Assembly (NCBI GenBank): GCA_041583495.1
Contig: JBFHFS010000006.1
Coordinates: forward strand, 71,633-135,632
DNA: 64,000 nucleotides
DNA from: JBFHFS01 sp041583495
GTDB lineage: Bacteria > Bacteroidota > Bacteroidia > Bacteroidales > Marinilabiliaceae
Reading direction: 5' to 3'
The position numbers and the translations under genes were made by a program. The notes beneath the pieces were generated by a model. The model ran no database searches. It saw only the letters and a list, made by a program, of their open reading frames with translations, and was not told the origin of the DNA. Shown piece by piece: positions 28,451 to 36,556 of the stretch (position 1 is its first letter; each line of letters opens with the position of its first letter).

Positions 28451-29497
28451 TTAAAAGTACATGCCATTCTCGGTGTTAACAATATCGATGGGTTGGTGTT
28501 CTTTTTTGTCGGGTATTTGGTTGTTGGCCAGATAGTCGAACATTATTTTGAGGGCTTTTTCGGCCTGCTCTGCCGGTCTTTGCCCTATCAGAAACTGGAT
28601 GATGCCCTTTTTCATGAATCCAATATTTTTTTGGGTCATTTCGTGTCCGACGAGGATAATCTCTTTGAAGGTTGACTGTTCCAGGTATCGGGCTATTACG
28701 TGGGTTTTAGCGCTCGAAACATAAATCCCTCCCAGGTTGGAGTGGTGTTTTAATATGGGGTCGAGCTTTTCCTTTACTTCCTCACGGGAAGTAGAAGGAA
28801 TCTCGACACTTATTTTTAGCCCTTTATTGTGGCCGGAGTCCATAAAATAACTTTGGAATCCCTGATTCCGGCGGTTGAGATGCTGGGTGTTCTCCAGGTC
28901 CTTGGCGATGTTAACAATAAGAATATCCTTTTCCGGCAAGAGGCCAAAGTCTATCAGGCTGGCGGCCACCCTGCCACTTTGCCAGGCATCCTCCCCAATG
29001 AAGGAGAGGTTATTGGTGTCCTGAATAAACGTGTCGATAAAGATGTAGGGAATTCCGGCTGAGTCCAGGTTGGTGCAGAAACGGGCCGATTCTTTCTTTA
29101 GAATGGGCGCCAGGATAACGCCATCGGGATTAAATTTCAGCACTTCCTGGGTCCGGGCCAGAAAGTCGGATTCATTGTGCAGCTCAAAATAAAAATACCG
29201 GACTTCCACCTGAAAGGGTTGAAGCTCCCGCATCGCTTTCTTAATGCCAAAAGGGTGCTTTTGCCAATAGGTGTTTTCTGCTCCTCCCCGGGGAAAAAGA
29301 ACAGCCAGTGAATAGACCTTTTTTGTGGTTAAGGCCCGGGCCACCAGGTTGGGCTGGTAATGCATTTCACGTGAAATCCTGAGAATGGTTTCCCGTGTTT
29401 TCACAGCCACTTCTCCACGGTTGTGTAAAACCCGATCGACGGTGCCAATAGAAACGCCGGCCTTTTTGGCAATATCTTTTATTCTAATCCTGCTCAC
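28451..29497 (-). CDS. LacI-family transcriptional regulator, TVDR-type, end of the uronate operon
   Basis: The 348-residue protein has an N-terminal helix-turn-helix (RIKDIAKKAGVSIGTVDRVL) and hinge (YQPNLVARALTTKK), then a periplasmic-binding-protein-like ligand domain. The recognition helix reads SIGTVDRVLH with Asp where most LacI proteins have Ser (TVSR). This points to an operator different from the CAAACGTTTG site at 42210. It is the last gene of the minus-strand run, 51 bases after dctM, so it is probably made with the transporter and enzymes it controls. The ligand is unknown; a uronate or hexonate intermediate is the natural guess. Confidence 0.88.
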   Translation of the reverse strand: MSRIRIKDIAKKAGVSIGTVDRVLHNRGEVAVKTRETILRISREMHYQPNLVARALTTKKVYSLAVLFPRGGAENTYWQKHPFGIKKAMRELQPFQVEVRYFYFELHNESDFLARTQEVLKFNPDGVILAPILKKESARFCTNLDSAGIPYIFIDTFIQDTNNLSFIGEDAWQSGRVAASLIDFGLLPEKDILIVNIAKDLENTQHLNRRNQGFQSYFMDSGHNKGLKISVEIPSTSREEVKEKLDPILKHHSNLGGIYVSSAKTHVIARYLEQSTFKEIILVGHEMTQKNIGFMKKGIIQFLIGQRPAEQAEKALKIMFDYLANNQIPDKKEHQPIDIVNTENGMYF

Positions 29498-29548
29498 TTA
29501 TCATAAAACTTAGGGTGTTCTGAATATTGATCGGGGTTGTTTATCTAA

Positions 29549-30847
29549 TTAAAAACCAAACATATGAGGTATCCAAAGACTTAGGAAGGGAACATAGGTT
29601 ACCAACAACAATACGATGATCATGGCGGCGAAAAAGGGTAAAAGAGGCTTGATGACATTCTGTATTTTTAGGTCGGCCACGCTACACCCTATAAACAGGA
29701 CCGATCCCACAGGCGGGGTACATAAGCCAACGCAAAGATTCATTACCATCATGATGCCAAAGTGTACCGGATCCATTCCCAGTTGAGCGGTGACCACCGG
29801 AAGAAAGATGGGGGTGAAGATTAACACGGCCGGGGTCATATCCATAAATACCCCAACGGCTAAAAGTAATATGTTGATGATGAGCAGGACCACGAAAGGA
29901 TTGGATGAGATGGAAAGAAGTCCCGAACTTACATTCTGTGGAATATTTTCGAACGACATTACCCACGATAGTCCCATGGAGGTGGCTACCAACAACAGGA
30001 CAATAGAGGTAGTGCGGACCGTTTTTAGCAGGATGCCCGGCAAGTCTTTGGTTTTTACTTCTTTATAGACATAGGCCAGAATGAGGCAATAAACTACGGC
30101 AATAGCCGAGGCTTCGGTAGCGGTGAAATAACCGGCAATGATGCCGCCTATCACAATTACCAGCATCATGAGGCTGGGGATGGCTGCCAGAAATTTTCTA
30201 AAGCCTTCGCCCAGGGTTACCTTCCCGCCCAGGGGATATTTCTTTTTGTAGGCGTAAACCCCCGCAACAGCCATAAGGGCTAACCCCATGAGAATTCCCG
30301 GGACATAACCCGCCAGAAAGAGGGCCGCAATGGAAACGCCGCCGCTGGCCAAAGAATAGATAATAAGGATATTGCTTGGAGGAATAACCAATCCGGTGGT
30401 GGCAGAAGTGATATTGACGGCTGCCGAGAAGTTCTCTTCGTAACCTTCTTTCTTCATCTGAGGATGCATAATGCTGCCAATGGCGGAGGCAGAGGCCGCT
30501 GCTGATCCCGAAATGGCCCCAAAAAGCATGTTGGCCGTGATATTAACAAAGGCCAGTCCTCCGGGGAAACGGCCCACTATAGCCTTGGCGAAATCGATCA
30601 GCCGGATGGCGATACCCCCATGGTTCATAAGCTGGCCCGCCAGCACGAAAAAGGGGATGGCCAACAGTGAAAAACTGTCGAGACTGGTGGCCATGCGTTG
30701 GGCCATAGTGGCAAAAGCCGGAAGCGCATCAAAACTGACCAACATGGTCAGGAGGCCCGATAAGCCCAGACTAAAAGCAACCGGAACGCCAATGACCAGA
30801 AACAAAATGAAGGATAACACTAATACCAAAACACCTAATATCTCCAT
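29549..30847 (-). CDS. dctM: TRAP transporter large permease (DctM family)
   Basis: The 432-residue, very hydrophobic inner-membrane protein has about 12 membrane segments and DctM signatures: GVPVAFSLGLSGL near the start, FFVLAGQLMNHGGIA, LFGAISGSAAASASAIGS and a second half with MDMTPAVLIFTPIFLPV. DctM is the ion-coupled translocation subunit that works with DctQ and a periplasmic binding protein. It begins 6 bases after dctQ ends, so they are translated together. Encoded with uronate catabolic enzymes, the transporter most likely imports glucuronate, galacturonate or a related acid; that substrate is inferred from context. Confidence 0.93.
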   Translation of the reverse strand: MEILGVLVLVLSFILFLVIGVPVAFSLGLSGLLTMLVSFDALPAFATMAQRMATSLDSFSLLAIPFFVLAGQLMNHGGIAIRLIDFAKAIVGRFPGGLAFVNITANMLFGAISGSAAASASAIGSIMHPQMKKEGYEENFSAAVNITSATTGLVIPPSNILIIYSLASGGVSIAALFLAGYVPGILMGLALMAVAGVYAYKKKYPLGGKVTLGEGFRKFLAAIPSLMMLVIVIGGIIAGYFTATEASAIAVVYCLILAYVYKEVKTKDLPGILLKTVRTTSIVLLLVATSMGLSWVMSFENIPQNVSSGLLSISSNPFVVLLIINILLLAVGVFMDMTPAVLIFTPIFLPVVTAQLGMDPVHFGIMMVMNLCVGLCTPPVGSVLFIGCSVADLKIQNVIKPLLPFFAAMIIVLLLVTYVPFLSLWIPHMFGF

Positions 30848-30853
30848 AGCTGA

Positions 30854-31339
30854 TTAGTTCTTTAAAGTTTTTAATTTTTTTGTTAACAAGCGAATGTCGT
30901 CGATGGCGTAATAGAGCATTAGGAATCCGCTTACGGGGACAATCATGTATACCACACCTAAAGGGAGTTCGAGGGAAGCAGATACCTGCCCCAGATGAAA
31001 ACGGGTATAGACGAGCCAAACACCTCCCACAATCATGGCGAAAAAGCTGAAGAGCGCAATGAGAATATTGATCAATATCATCAGGCGGTCGCGTTTGGCG
31101 CCTTTAAGTTTCGTGAGCAGCAGGTCGATGGCCAGGTGTTCATTAGACCCTTTAACAAAAGCCGATCCTGCCATCCCTACCCATATCAAAAGAAATCCTG
31201 CCAATTCGTCGGTAAAGGAGCTGGGTTGCGAAAACAGGTAGCGGCTGGCCACCTGCCATACCACATCTATTACGAGGATAGCCATGATGAATACCAGGAA
31301 GTTTCCCAGTATTAAATCGATTATTTTTCTAAGTCTCAT
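30854..31339 (-). CDS. dctQ: TRAP transporter small permease (DctQ family)
   Basis: The 161-residue inner-membrane protein has four predicted membrane segments. DctQ-typical text is visible: FVMAILVIDVVWQVASRYLF early in the protein, followed by SSFTDELAGFLLIWVGM, and GVVYMIVPVSGFLM near the end. DctQ partners DctM in the membrane. It lies 175 bases downstream of dctP, a larger gap than elsewhere in the operon, and 6 bases before dctM. No separate promoter motif was found in that gap. Confidence 0.9.
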   Translation of the reverse strand: MRLRKIIDLILGNFLVFIMAILVIDVVWQVASRYLFSQPSSFTDELAGFLLIWVGMAGSAFVKGSNEHLAIDLLLTKLKGAKRDRLMILINILIALFSFFAMIVGGVWLVYTRFHLGQVSASLELPLGVVYMIVPVSGFLMLYYAIDDIRLLTKKLKTLKN

Positions 31340-31514
31340 GCTTATTCTTATTTGCAGTTAAAGAAGGATGAATTGTGGGGTTTAGTTCTAAACGATAACG
31401 GGGTTTGAACTATTCGGGTATTTATGTCCTCTTGTGGATGGGTGCCTGTCCCTAAAAAGATTGGAGGCGATCCGTGTGGTTTCAATTCCTGAAAATGGGC
31501 TTCTCTGTGTAAGT

Positions 31515-32498
31515 CTATTGGGCCTCTTGAATCTGGGTCATAACCTTATAGACATTGGGTTGATCTTTAAACAGATCGTATACACTTTCAGCCTTTTCTT
31601 TAAACAGACTTTTATCGGGAATGGTTACCTCTACACCAGCTTTCTTAACTTCTGCGAGAGCTTCTTCCTCTGAGGCTTTCCATAGCTTTCGCTGAAGCGG
31701 AATGGACTCATCTATGGCTTGCTGGAGCCACTCCCGTTCCTGGTCGTTAAGCTTTTCCCATGCGTTGGTACTGATGACTACCACGTCGGGTATGATGGTG
31801 TGTTCGTCGAGCGTATAATATTTACATACTTCATAATGGTGTGATAGATAGAAGCTTGGTGGATTGTTTTCGGCTCCATCAACAACTCCTCCCTGTAGGG
31901 CAGTGTAGAGTTCCCCCCAGGTGATTGGAGTGGGGGACGCGCCAAATTCACGAACCATATTCACCGCCGTAATACTTTGCATGACTCTGATTTTTAGTCC
32001 GGCCAGGTCATCGGGTTTTTGAATGGGTTTGGAGGTGTAAAAGCTTCGTGCGCCAGCATCGTAAAAACAAAGGCCCCGGAGCCAGTATTTTTCGCCTTTT
32101 TTAAGTATCTCTTTACCAATGGGGCCATCCAATACCCTGTAGCAATGTTCTTTGTCTTTAAATATGTAGGGCATTCCCAGTGCTTTGTACTCTTCCACAA
32201 ATCCTTCCATTCCCGCGGCCGAAACTTTGGTGATGTCGAGGCTGCCCAACTGAAGCAGTTCCAGACATTCACGTTCCGAACCCAACTGGCCACCGGGATA
32301 GATTTCAATGGTCATTTTCCCCCCAGAGAGTTCCTTCACCCGGTTGGCCATCGACACCATGGCAATATGCACCGAATGCTTCACATCCAAGCCGTGTGCC
32401 AGCTTCAGTGTTTTTGTATTGCTTTTGACAATACACCCGCTGGTAAACATTAGGAGTAATCCTGCCAGGAGAAGAGCTGAGATCTTGTGTTTAATCAT
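31515..32498 (-). CDS. dctP: TRAP transporter substrate-binding lipoprotein (DctP family), probable uronate binder
   Basis: The 327-residue protein starts with a lipoprotein signal (LLMFTSGC), so the binding protein is probably tethered to the inner membrane instead of free in the periplasm. DctP landmarks are IYPGGQLGSERECLELLQLG, LKIRVMQS with the conserved Arg that pairs with the substrate carboxylate, and ALQGGVVDGAENNPPSFYL. The NNPPS stretch resembles DctP proteins linked to uronic acids; this is a recollection of pattern, not a search. The uxaC, uxuA, kdgK and eda genes in the same run support uronate uptake. A 141-base gap separates it from gnd and contains an inverted repeat (32531-32611). 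Confidence 0.9.
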   Translation of the reverse strand: MIKHKISALLLAGLLLMFTSGCIVKSNTKTLKLAHGLDVKHSVHIAMVSMANRVKELSGGKMTIEIYPGGQLGSERECLELLQLGSLDITKVSAAGMEGFVEEYKALGMPYIFKDKEHCYRVLDGPIGKEILKKGEKYWLRGLCFYDAGARSFYTSKPIQKPDDLAGLKIRVMQSITAVNMVREFGASPTPITWGELYTALQGGVVDGAENNPPSFYLSHHYEVCKYYTLDEHTIIPDVVVISTNAWEKLNDQEREWLQQAIDESIPLQRKLWKASEEEALAEVKKAGVEVTIPDKSLFKEKAESVYDLFKDQPNVYKVMTQIQEAQ

Positions 32499-32530
32499 TT
32501 GTCGTGCTTTAGTGTAAATATTTCAAGTCA

Positions 32531-32611
32531 GTAAAAACGCAGCCTCCCCCGGCTTTCAAACACTTGTGGTTAAGTTGTTTTGGCGGCCAGCCAGAAGACG
32601 CGCGTTTTTAC
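32531..32611. promoter_or_regulatory. 10-bp inverted repeat between gnd and dctP
   Basis: GTAAAAACGC at 32531-32540 is repeated as a perfect inverse, GCGTTTTTAC, at 32602-32611, with 61 bases between. It lies in the 141-base gap upstream of dctP. Such spaced half-sites could be a looping operator for a LacI-type regulator or the base of a long RNA stem between gnd and the transporter genes. No clear TAnnTTTG promoter was found here. Confidence 0.35.
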
Positions 32612-32639
32612 AGGGAAACATCATTAATGGGAGCCCTAT

Positions 32640-34094
32640 CTAGACATTATAGGTGGATGATGCGGTGGTTCCGCCATGACCAGTCCAGTTGGTATGGAAA
32701 AACTCGCCACGGGGTTGGTCAATGCGTTCATAAGTGTGGGCCCCAAAATAGTCGCGCTGCGCCTGCAACAGGTTGGCCGGTAACCGGGCACTCCTGTATC
32801 CGTCGAAATAGTTGAGGGCTGTGGTCAAAGCGGGGGTTGGAATTCCATTGGTAATGGCGGTAGACAATACGCGGCGCCAGCCTGCCTGAGATTTTTCCAT
32901 GGTCTCTTTAAAGAAGGGGGCCAGCAACAGGTTGGTAAGATCGGGCTGCGCATCGAAGGCCTCTTTTATCTTGCCAAGGAACGCAGAGCGTATGATGCAA
33001 CCACCCCGCCACATGAGGGCGATGCCGCCATAGTTGAGATTCCATCCAAACTCCTGGGCAGCAGCGGCCATGAGGGCATAACCCTGGGCGTAGGAAACAA
33101 TCTTGGAGGCATATAAGGCATCGTGCAGGTCGTTGATAAACTGTTTTTTGTCTCCTTCAAATTTAATGGCAGGGCCCGAAAGCACCTTGGAAGCGCCCAC
33201 CCGTTCTTCCTTCAATGCCGAAAGACAGCGGGAGAAGACGGCTTCGCCGATAAGCGTTAAGGGGACTCCCAGGTCCAAAGCGGTGATGCCGGTCCATTTG
33301 CCGGTTCCCTTTTGTCCGGCCGTGTCGAGAATTTTTTCGACCAGGGGTGAGCCGTCCTCATCTTTATAGGCTATGATGTCGCGGGTAATTTCAATGAGGT
33401 AGGAGTCCAGGGGTCCTCTATTCCATTCATCAAATATCTGGTGCATCTCCTCGTGGTTCAGACCCAGTAACTCCTTCATGAGGTGATAGGCCTCGTTGAT
33501 GAGCTGCATGTCGCCATATTCGATGCCGTTGTGAACCATCTTCACGAAATGGCCGGCTCCGTTTTCACCTACCCAGTCGCAACAAGGGGTGCCATCGTCC
33601 ACCTTAGCTGCGATGGACTGAAAAATGGGTTTCACCAGGGGCCAGGCTTTGGGAGAACCTCCGGGCATGATCGAGGGGCCTGTCAGGGCGCCTTCCTCAC
33701 CGCCTGACACACCGGTGCCAATGTAGAGCAAGCCCTTGCTTTCCACATACTGTGTTCTTCGGTTGGTGTCGGGGAAATGGGTGTTTCCCCCGTCGATGAT
33801 GATGTCGCCGGGTTCCAGATAGGGGATGAGGGTTTCGATGGTGTCGTCCACGGCTTTACCGGCCTTGATCATCAGCATCACTTTGCGGGGACGCTCCAGG
33901 GACTTCACCAACTCTTCGATGGAGTGGGTTCCTACAATATTTTTGCCTTTGGCACGTCCTGCCACGAAGTCATCGACCTTGCTGGTGGAACGATTGAATA
34001 CCGAAACCTGGAATCCCTTGCTCTCCATATTGAGTACCAGGTTCTCTCCCATTACGGCCAGCCCAATAAGGGCTATATCTGATAATGCTTTCAT
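32640..34094 (-). CDS. gnd: 6-phosphogluconate dehydrogenase (decarboxylating)
   Basis: Starting at the ATG at 34094 gives 484 residues, the normal size for this enzyme; an upstream extension to 34211 overlaps the previous gene and is rejected. The Rossmann start reads IALIGLAVMGENL, and FNRSTSKVDDF carries the Arg/Thr pattern expected for NADP. The catalytic segment GHFVKMVHNGIEYGDMQLI is intact. The enzyme oxidises 6-phosphogluconate to ribulose-5-phosphate plus CO2. Its placement within a uronate operon, downstream of a PfkB kinase and a LarA-like epimerase, is unusual, because the standard route through KDG does not need it. This suggests a dedicated supply of 6-phosphogluconate in this operon (inference). 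Confidence 0.95.
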   Translation of the reverse strand: MKALSDIALIGLAVMGENLVLNMESKGFQVSVFNRSTSKVDDFVAGRAKGKNIVGTHSIEELVKSLERPRKVMLMIKAGKAVDDTIETLIPYLEPGDIIIDGGNTHFPDTNRRTQYVESKGLLYIGTGVSGGEEGALTGPSIMPGGSPKAWPLVKPIFQSIAAKVDDGTPCCDWVGENGAGHFVKMVHNGIEYGDMQLINEAYHLMKELLGLNHEEMHQIFDEWNRGPLDSYLIEITRDIIAYKDEDGSPLVEKILDTAGQKGTGKWTGITALDLGVPLTLIGEAVFSRCLSALKEERVGASKVLSGPAIKFEGDKKQFINDLHDALYASKIVSYAQGYALMAAAAQEFGWNLNYGGIALMWRGGCIIRSAFLGKIKEAFDAQPDLTNLLLAPFFKETMEKSQAGWRRVLSTAITNGIPTPALTTALNYFDGYRSARLPANLLQAQRDYFGAHTYERIDQPRGEFFHTNWTGHGGTTASSTYNV

Positions 34095-34132
34095 GTTGTT
34101 GGATTTTAATAGGTTATTGTTTTTTGAAACGG

Positions 34133-34162
34133 TCCGGGGAGGATTGATCTTTCCTTCCCCGG
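34133..34162 (-). other. intercistronic hairpin between the LarA-like gene and gnd
   Basis: TCCGGGGAGGA at 34133-34143 can pair with TCCTTCCCCGG at 34152-34162, apart from one bulge. On the minus-strand transcript this stem lies between the LarA-like stop and the gnd start. The sequence after it in the direction of transcription is not a T-run, so a plain intrinsic terminator is unlikely. It may stabilise or process the mRNA. Confidence 0.35.
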
Positions 34163-34180
34163 GGCTTATTTGATTAATGA

Positions 34181-35455
34181 TTAATCCCGAAATCGGTCTT
34201 CGTGTGCCCAAAGACCCACCGCCGGATTCGAAATATAGAAAATTTCTTCGCCATCCGGTAAAATGTTAACCCCATCCTGTAATTTTTCAGGGTTGTATCG
34301 TTGGGTCATTTCCGAAAGATCGGCATAATTAAAATACACCGATTCCATATCTTCTTTGGAGATTTTTCCGGGGCAATAGGTGATGTTAAAACGCCCCTCC
34401 GAGCTTCCATGGATCAGATGTGCCGCCGCGCCCAGGTTGTTTCTCAACTCCTCATCTGCTTCAACGGCCTCCAGCGTTTTAGGGGTTCCACAGTACCCGT
34501 ATTTTCTAATCAGCCTATCAATGGTTTTGTCCTCTCCAAACTCTTTGAGGCCCGGGGCTAACACGATGAGCTCAGCGCCATCGGCCAGCGCCATTCGGGT
34601 ACGGTAGATGCTCTTATTACCCAGCCAGGTGCTTTTAAACTCCGAAGGGTCGAGGTAGACCACCACTTTTTTCAACGGTTCAGGGACCATCTCGAAATTC
34701 ACTTTGATGGACAGATCGGCGGCTCTTTCAAATACTTCCTCATCATCGCCGATAAAAATGCCGCGTGTCACCAGTTGGCCATCATCCCCGCGTCCTACTA
34801 CCGTAAGCACATAAACGATGGGTAGGTTTTTGGCAAATTTATCCGAGGCATAATTCAGTACATTGCGCACCGGATTGTTGGCACGTCCCATGATTCGCTC
34901 CATGCCGTATACGGCACCAATGAAATGACTCTTATGGATGCCCTCGGATCCGCCGGTGCCTACGAAGATATTTTTGTTATAGTTGGCCATTCCAATTACT
35001 TCGTGAGGCACTACCTGACCGATGGAAAGGATGAGGTCGTGTCCGCCTTCCACCAATAGTTTGTTTACCTGAGCCGGCCAGTCGTATTGGACGAGACCAT
35101 CCGTGATTTGTGAGATGTAATGGCCCGGCACGGTACCCAGGGTTACCACGTCGTTGCGCCAGTCATGAACCCTGAATAACTCCCTGGGGATACCCGGGAA
35201 CATATGGTCTGTTTCGGCCTGTGACATGGGGTTATGAGTGCCCAGGGCAGGCAATACATCGGCCAGCTGTTCCCTGTAAAAATCGAAAGCATAGCTGGTT
35301 AATTCGCCAGCCCTTGAATGGTAGCGCGTATAGTCGGGGGGGATGGCCAGCACTTTCTTTCGGGTGCCCAGTTTCTCCAGGGCCGTAAAAAGCGCTCTTT
35401 TTAAATCCTCCGACGACAGTACCTGTTCTTCAGATCCTTCTTGATAATATATCAT
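34181..35455 (-). CDS. LarA-superfamily nickel-pincer racemase/epimerase, candidate D-mannonate/D-gluconate 2-epimerase
   Basis: The 424-residue protein matches the lactate racemase (DUF2088) superfamily. The active-site residues of Lactiplantibacillus plantarum LarA have clear counterparts: Asp72 and Arg75 correspond to D41 and R44 (PPDYTRYHSR), His108 to H74 (LGTHNP), His174 to H151 (VVPHEVIG), the pincer-anchoring Lys184 to K161 (ANYNKNIF), and nickel ligand His200 to H177 (HKSHFIG). The spacings H-K of 10 and K-H of 16 are identical to LarA. A working nickel-pincer enzyme that inverts an alpha-hydroxy-acid carbon is therefore likely. Within the superfamily a gluconate 2-epimerase activity has been described, and the C2 epimer of gluconate is mannonate, the product of the neighbouring reductase and substrate of UxuA. 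It ends 86 bases before gnd and starts 11 bases after the PfkB gene. LarB, LarC and LarE, needed for the cofactor, are not in the window. Confidence 0.85.
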   Translation of the reverse strand: MIYYQEGSEEQVLSSEDLKRALFTALEKLGTRKKVLAIPPDYTRYHSRAGELTSYAFDFYREQLADVLPALGTHNPMSQAETDHMFPGIPRELFRVHDWRNDVVTLGTVPGHYISQITDGLVQYDWPAQVNKLLVEGGHDLILSIGQVVPHEVIGMANYNKNIFVGTGGSEGIHKSHFIGAVYGMERIMGRANNPVRNVLNYASDKFAKNLPIVYVLTVVGRGDDGQLVTRGIFIGDDEEVFERAADLSIKVNFEMVPEPLKKVVVYLDPSEFKSTWLGNKSIYRTRMALADGAELIVLAPGLKEFGEDKTIDRLIRKYGYCGTPKTLEAVEADEELRNNLGAAAHLIHGSSEGRFNITYCPGKISKEDMESVYFNYADLSEMTQRYNPEKLQDGVNILPDGEEIFYISNPAVGLWAHEDRFRD

Positions 35456-35466
35456 TTCGGTTTTTT

Positions 35467-36546
35467 TTATCGCTTAACTCTTGCATTGCCTTCCCAAATA
35501 CTCCAAATCATCTCCTCGTCGGCGGGTTGTGCATAGTCGGTGAGAAAGGTAGTAGCCAGGGCTCCGCTGGCCCATCCAAACTGGATCCATTTCTCAGGCG
35601 ACCACTCTTTGAGGATGCCGTAGAGCATTCCGCCCACGAATCCGTCGCCGCCACCAATGCGGTCGAGCACATGGATGGGGCGGGGTTCAATCACGTGCCA
35701 GTTGTCGCCCTCCAGCATGAGCGCTCCCCATAGGTGCTCGTTAGCATTAATCACCTGGCGCAGGGTGTTGGCAAAGACCGAGGTGTTGGGATATTTCTCT
35801 TTGAGCTTTACAATCATCCCCTTGAAACTATCAATCTTGGCCGAGAGTCCTTCTCCGCCTGCTTCGGGTCCCTGCATGCCCAGACACAATTGAAAATCTT
35901 CTTCATTTCCGATGAGAATGTCCGAGACGGAGGCTATCTCATGAAAGATGGCATGCAACTCTTTTTCCCGTCCCTTCCAGAAAGAGGCCCGGTAGTTGAG
36001 GTCGAAGGACACACGTGTATTGTATTTTTTTGCCGCTCTCGCCAATTCCAGGCAAAAGATGCCTGTTTCGGGGGATAAAGCGGCGATTAAACCTGAGAGA
36101 TGAATGATTTGGATGCCTTCTTTCCCGAAGAGACGATCCAGGTCGAAGTCCTTAATGTTTAGGGTCCGGCCTACCTCCCCGGCGCGATCGTTTAAGACCC
36201 GGGGTCCCCGGGAGCCAAACCCGCTGTCGGCAATATTGAATTGATGGCGGTAACCCCAGGGATCTCCCTGGGCTACTTCGGGGCCCTCGAAATCCATGTG
36301 GCGATTTTTAAGATTGCTCTTAATAAATTGGGCCACCGGACTCTCTTTTACAAAAGTGGTTAACACCTTAACGGGCAGGCCCAGAAAGGAGGCGATGCTG
36401 GCCACATTGGTTTCTGCACTGGTGGCCTGCATGGTAAAGGTATTGCTGCTGTGCACGGGTTGTCCGTTCACAGGGGTGATGCGTACCCCCATGCTGGTGG
36501 GTACCACCATGGCATAGCTGAACTCTTTTTTTAATTGAAGACTCAT
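35467..36546 (-). CDS. PfkB-family sugar or sugar-acid kinase, candidate gluconate kinase
   Basis: The 359-residue protein has the PfkB/ribokinase fold: ETNVASIASFLGLPVKVLT near the N-terminus, SFDLNYRASFW in the middle, and the ATP/anion-hole motif DRIGGGDGFVGG with the catalytic Asp. It is clearly a paralogue of the KDG kinase at 39419, which has DRVGGGDSFMGG, but the substrate-side residues differ. The usual N-terminal FGE motif is replaced by a longer start (YAMVVPTSMGVRITP). The window already has a KDG kinase beside the KDPG aldolase, so this second kinase needs another substrate. It sits between uxuA and the LarA-like gene, with gnd next, so D-gluconate is the best guess; 2-keto-3-deoxy acids remain possible. 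Confidence 0.85.
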   Translation of the reverse strand: MSLQLKKEFSYAMVVPTSMGVRITPVNGQPVHSSNTFTMQATSAETNVASIASFLGLPVKVLTTFVKESPVAQFIKSNLKNRHMDFEGPEVAQGDPWGYRHQFNIADSGFGSRGPRVLNDRAGEVGRTLNIKDFDLDRLFGKEGIQIIHLSGLIAALSPETGIFCLELARAAKKYNTRVSFDLNYRASFWKGREKELHAIFHEIASVSDILIGNEEDFQLCLGMQGPEAGGEGLSAKIDSFKGMIVKLKEKYPNTSVFANTLRQVINANEHLWGALMLEGDNWHVIEPRPIHVLDRIGGGDGFVGGMLYGILKEWSPEKWIQFGWASGALATTFLTDYAQPADEEMIWSIWEGNARVKR

Positions 36547-36556
36547 CTTGAAGGTT

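Noticed and set aside
33826..34173. Plus-strand frame of 115 codons over gnd
   Set aside because: It is antisense to a highly conserved enzyme gene and shows no domain.
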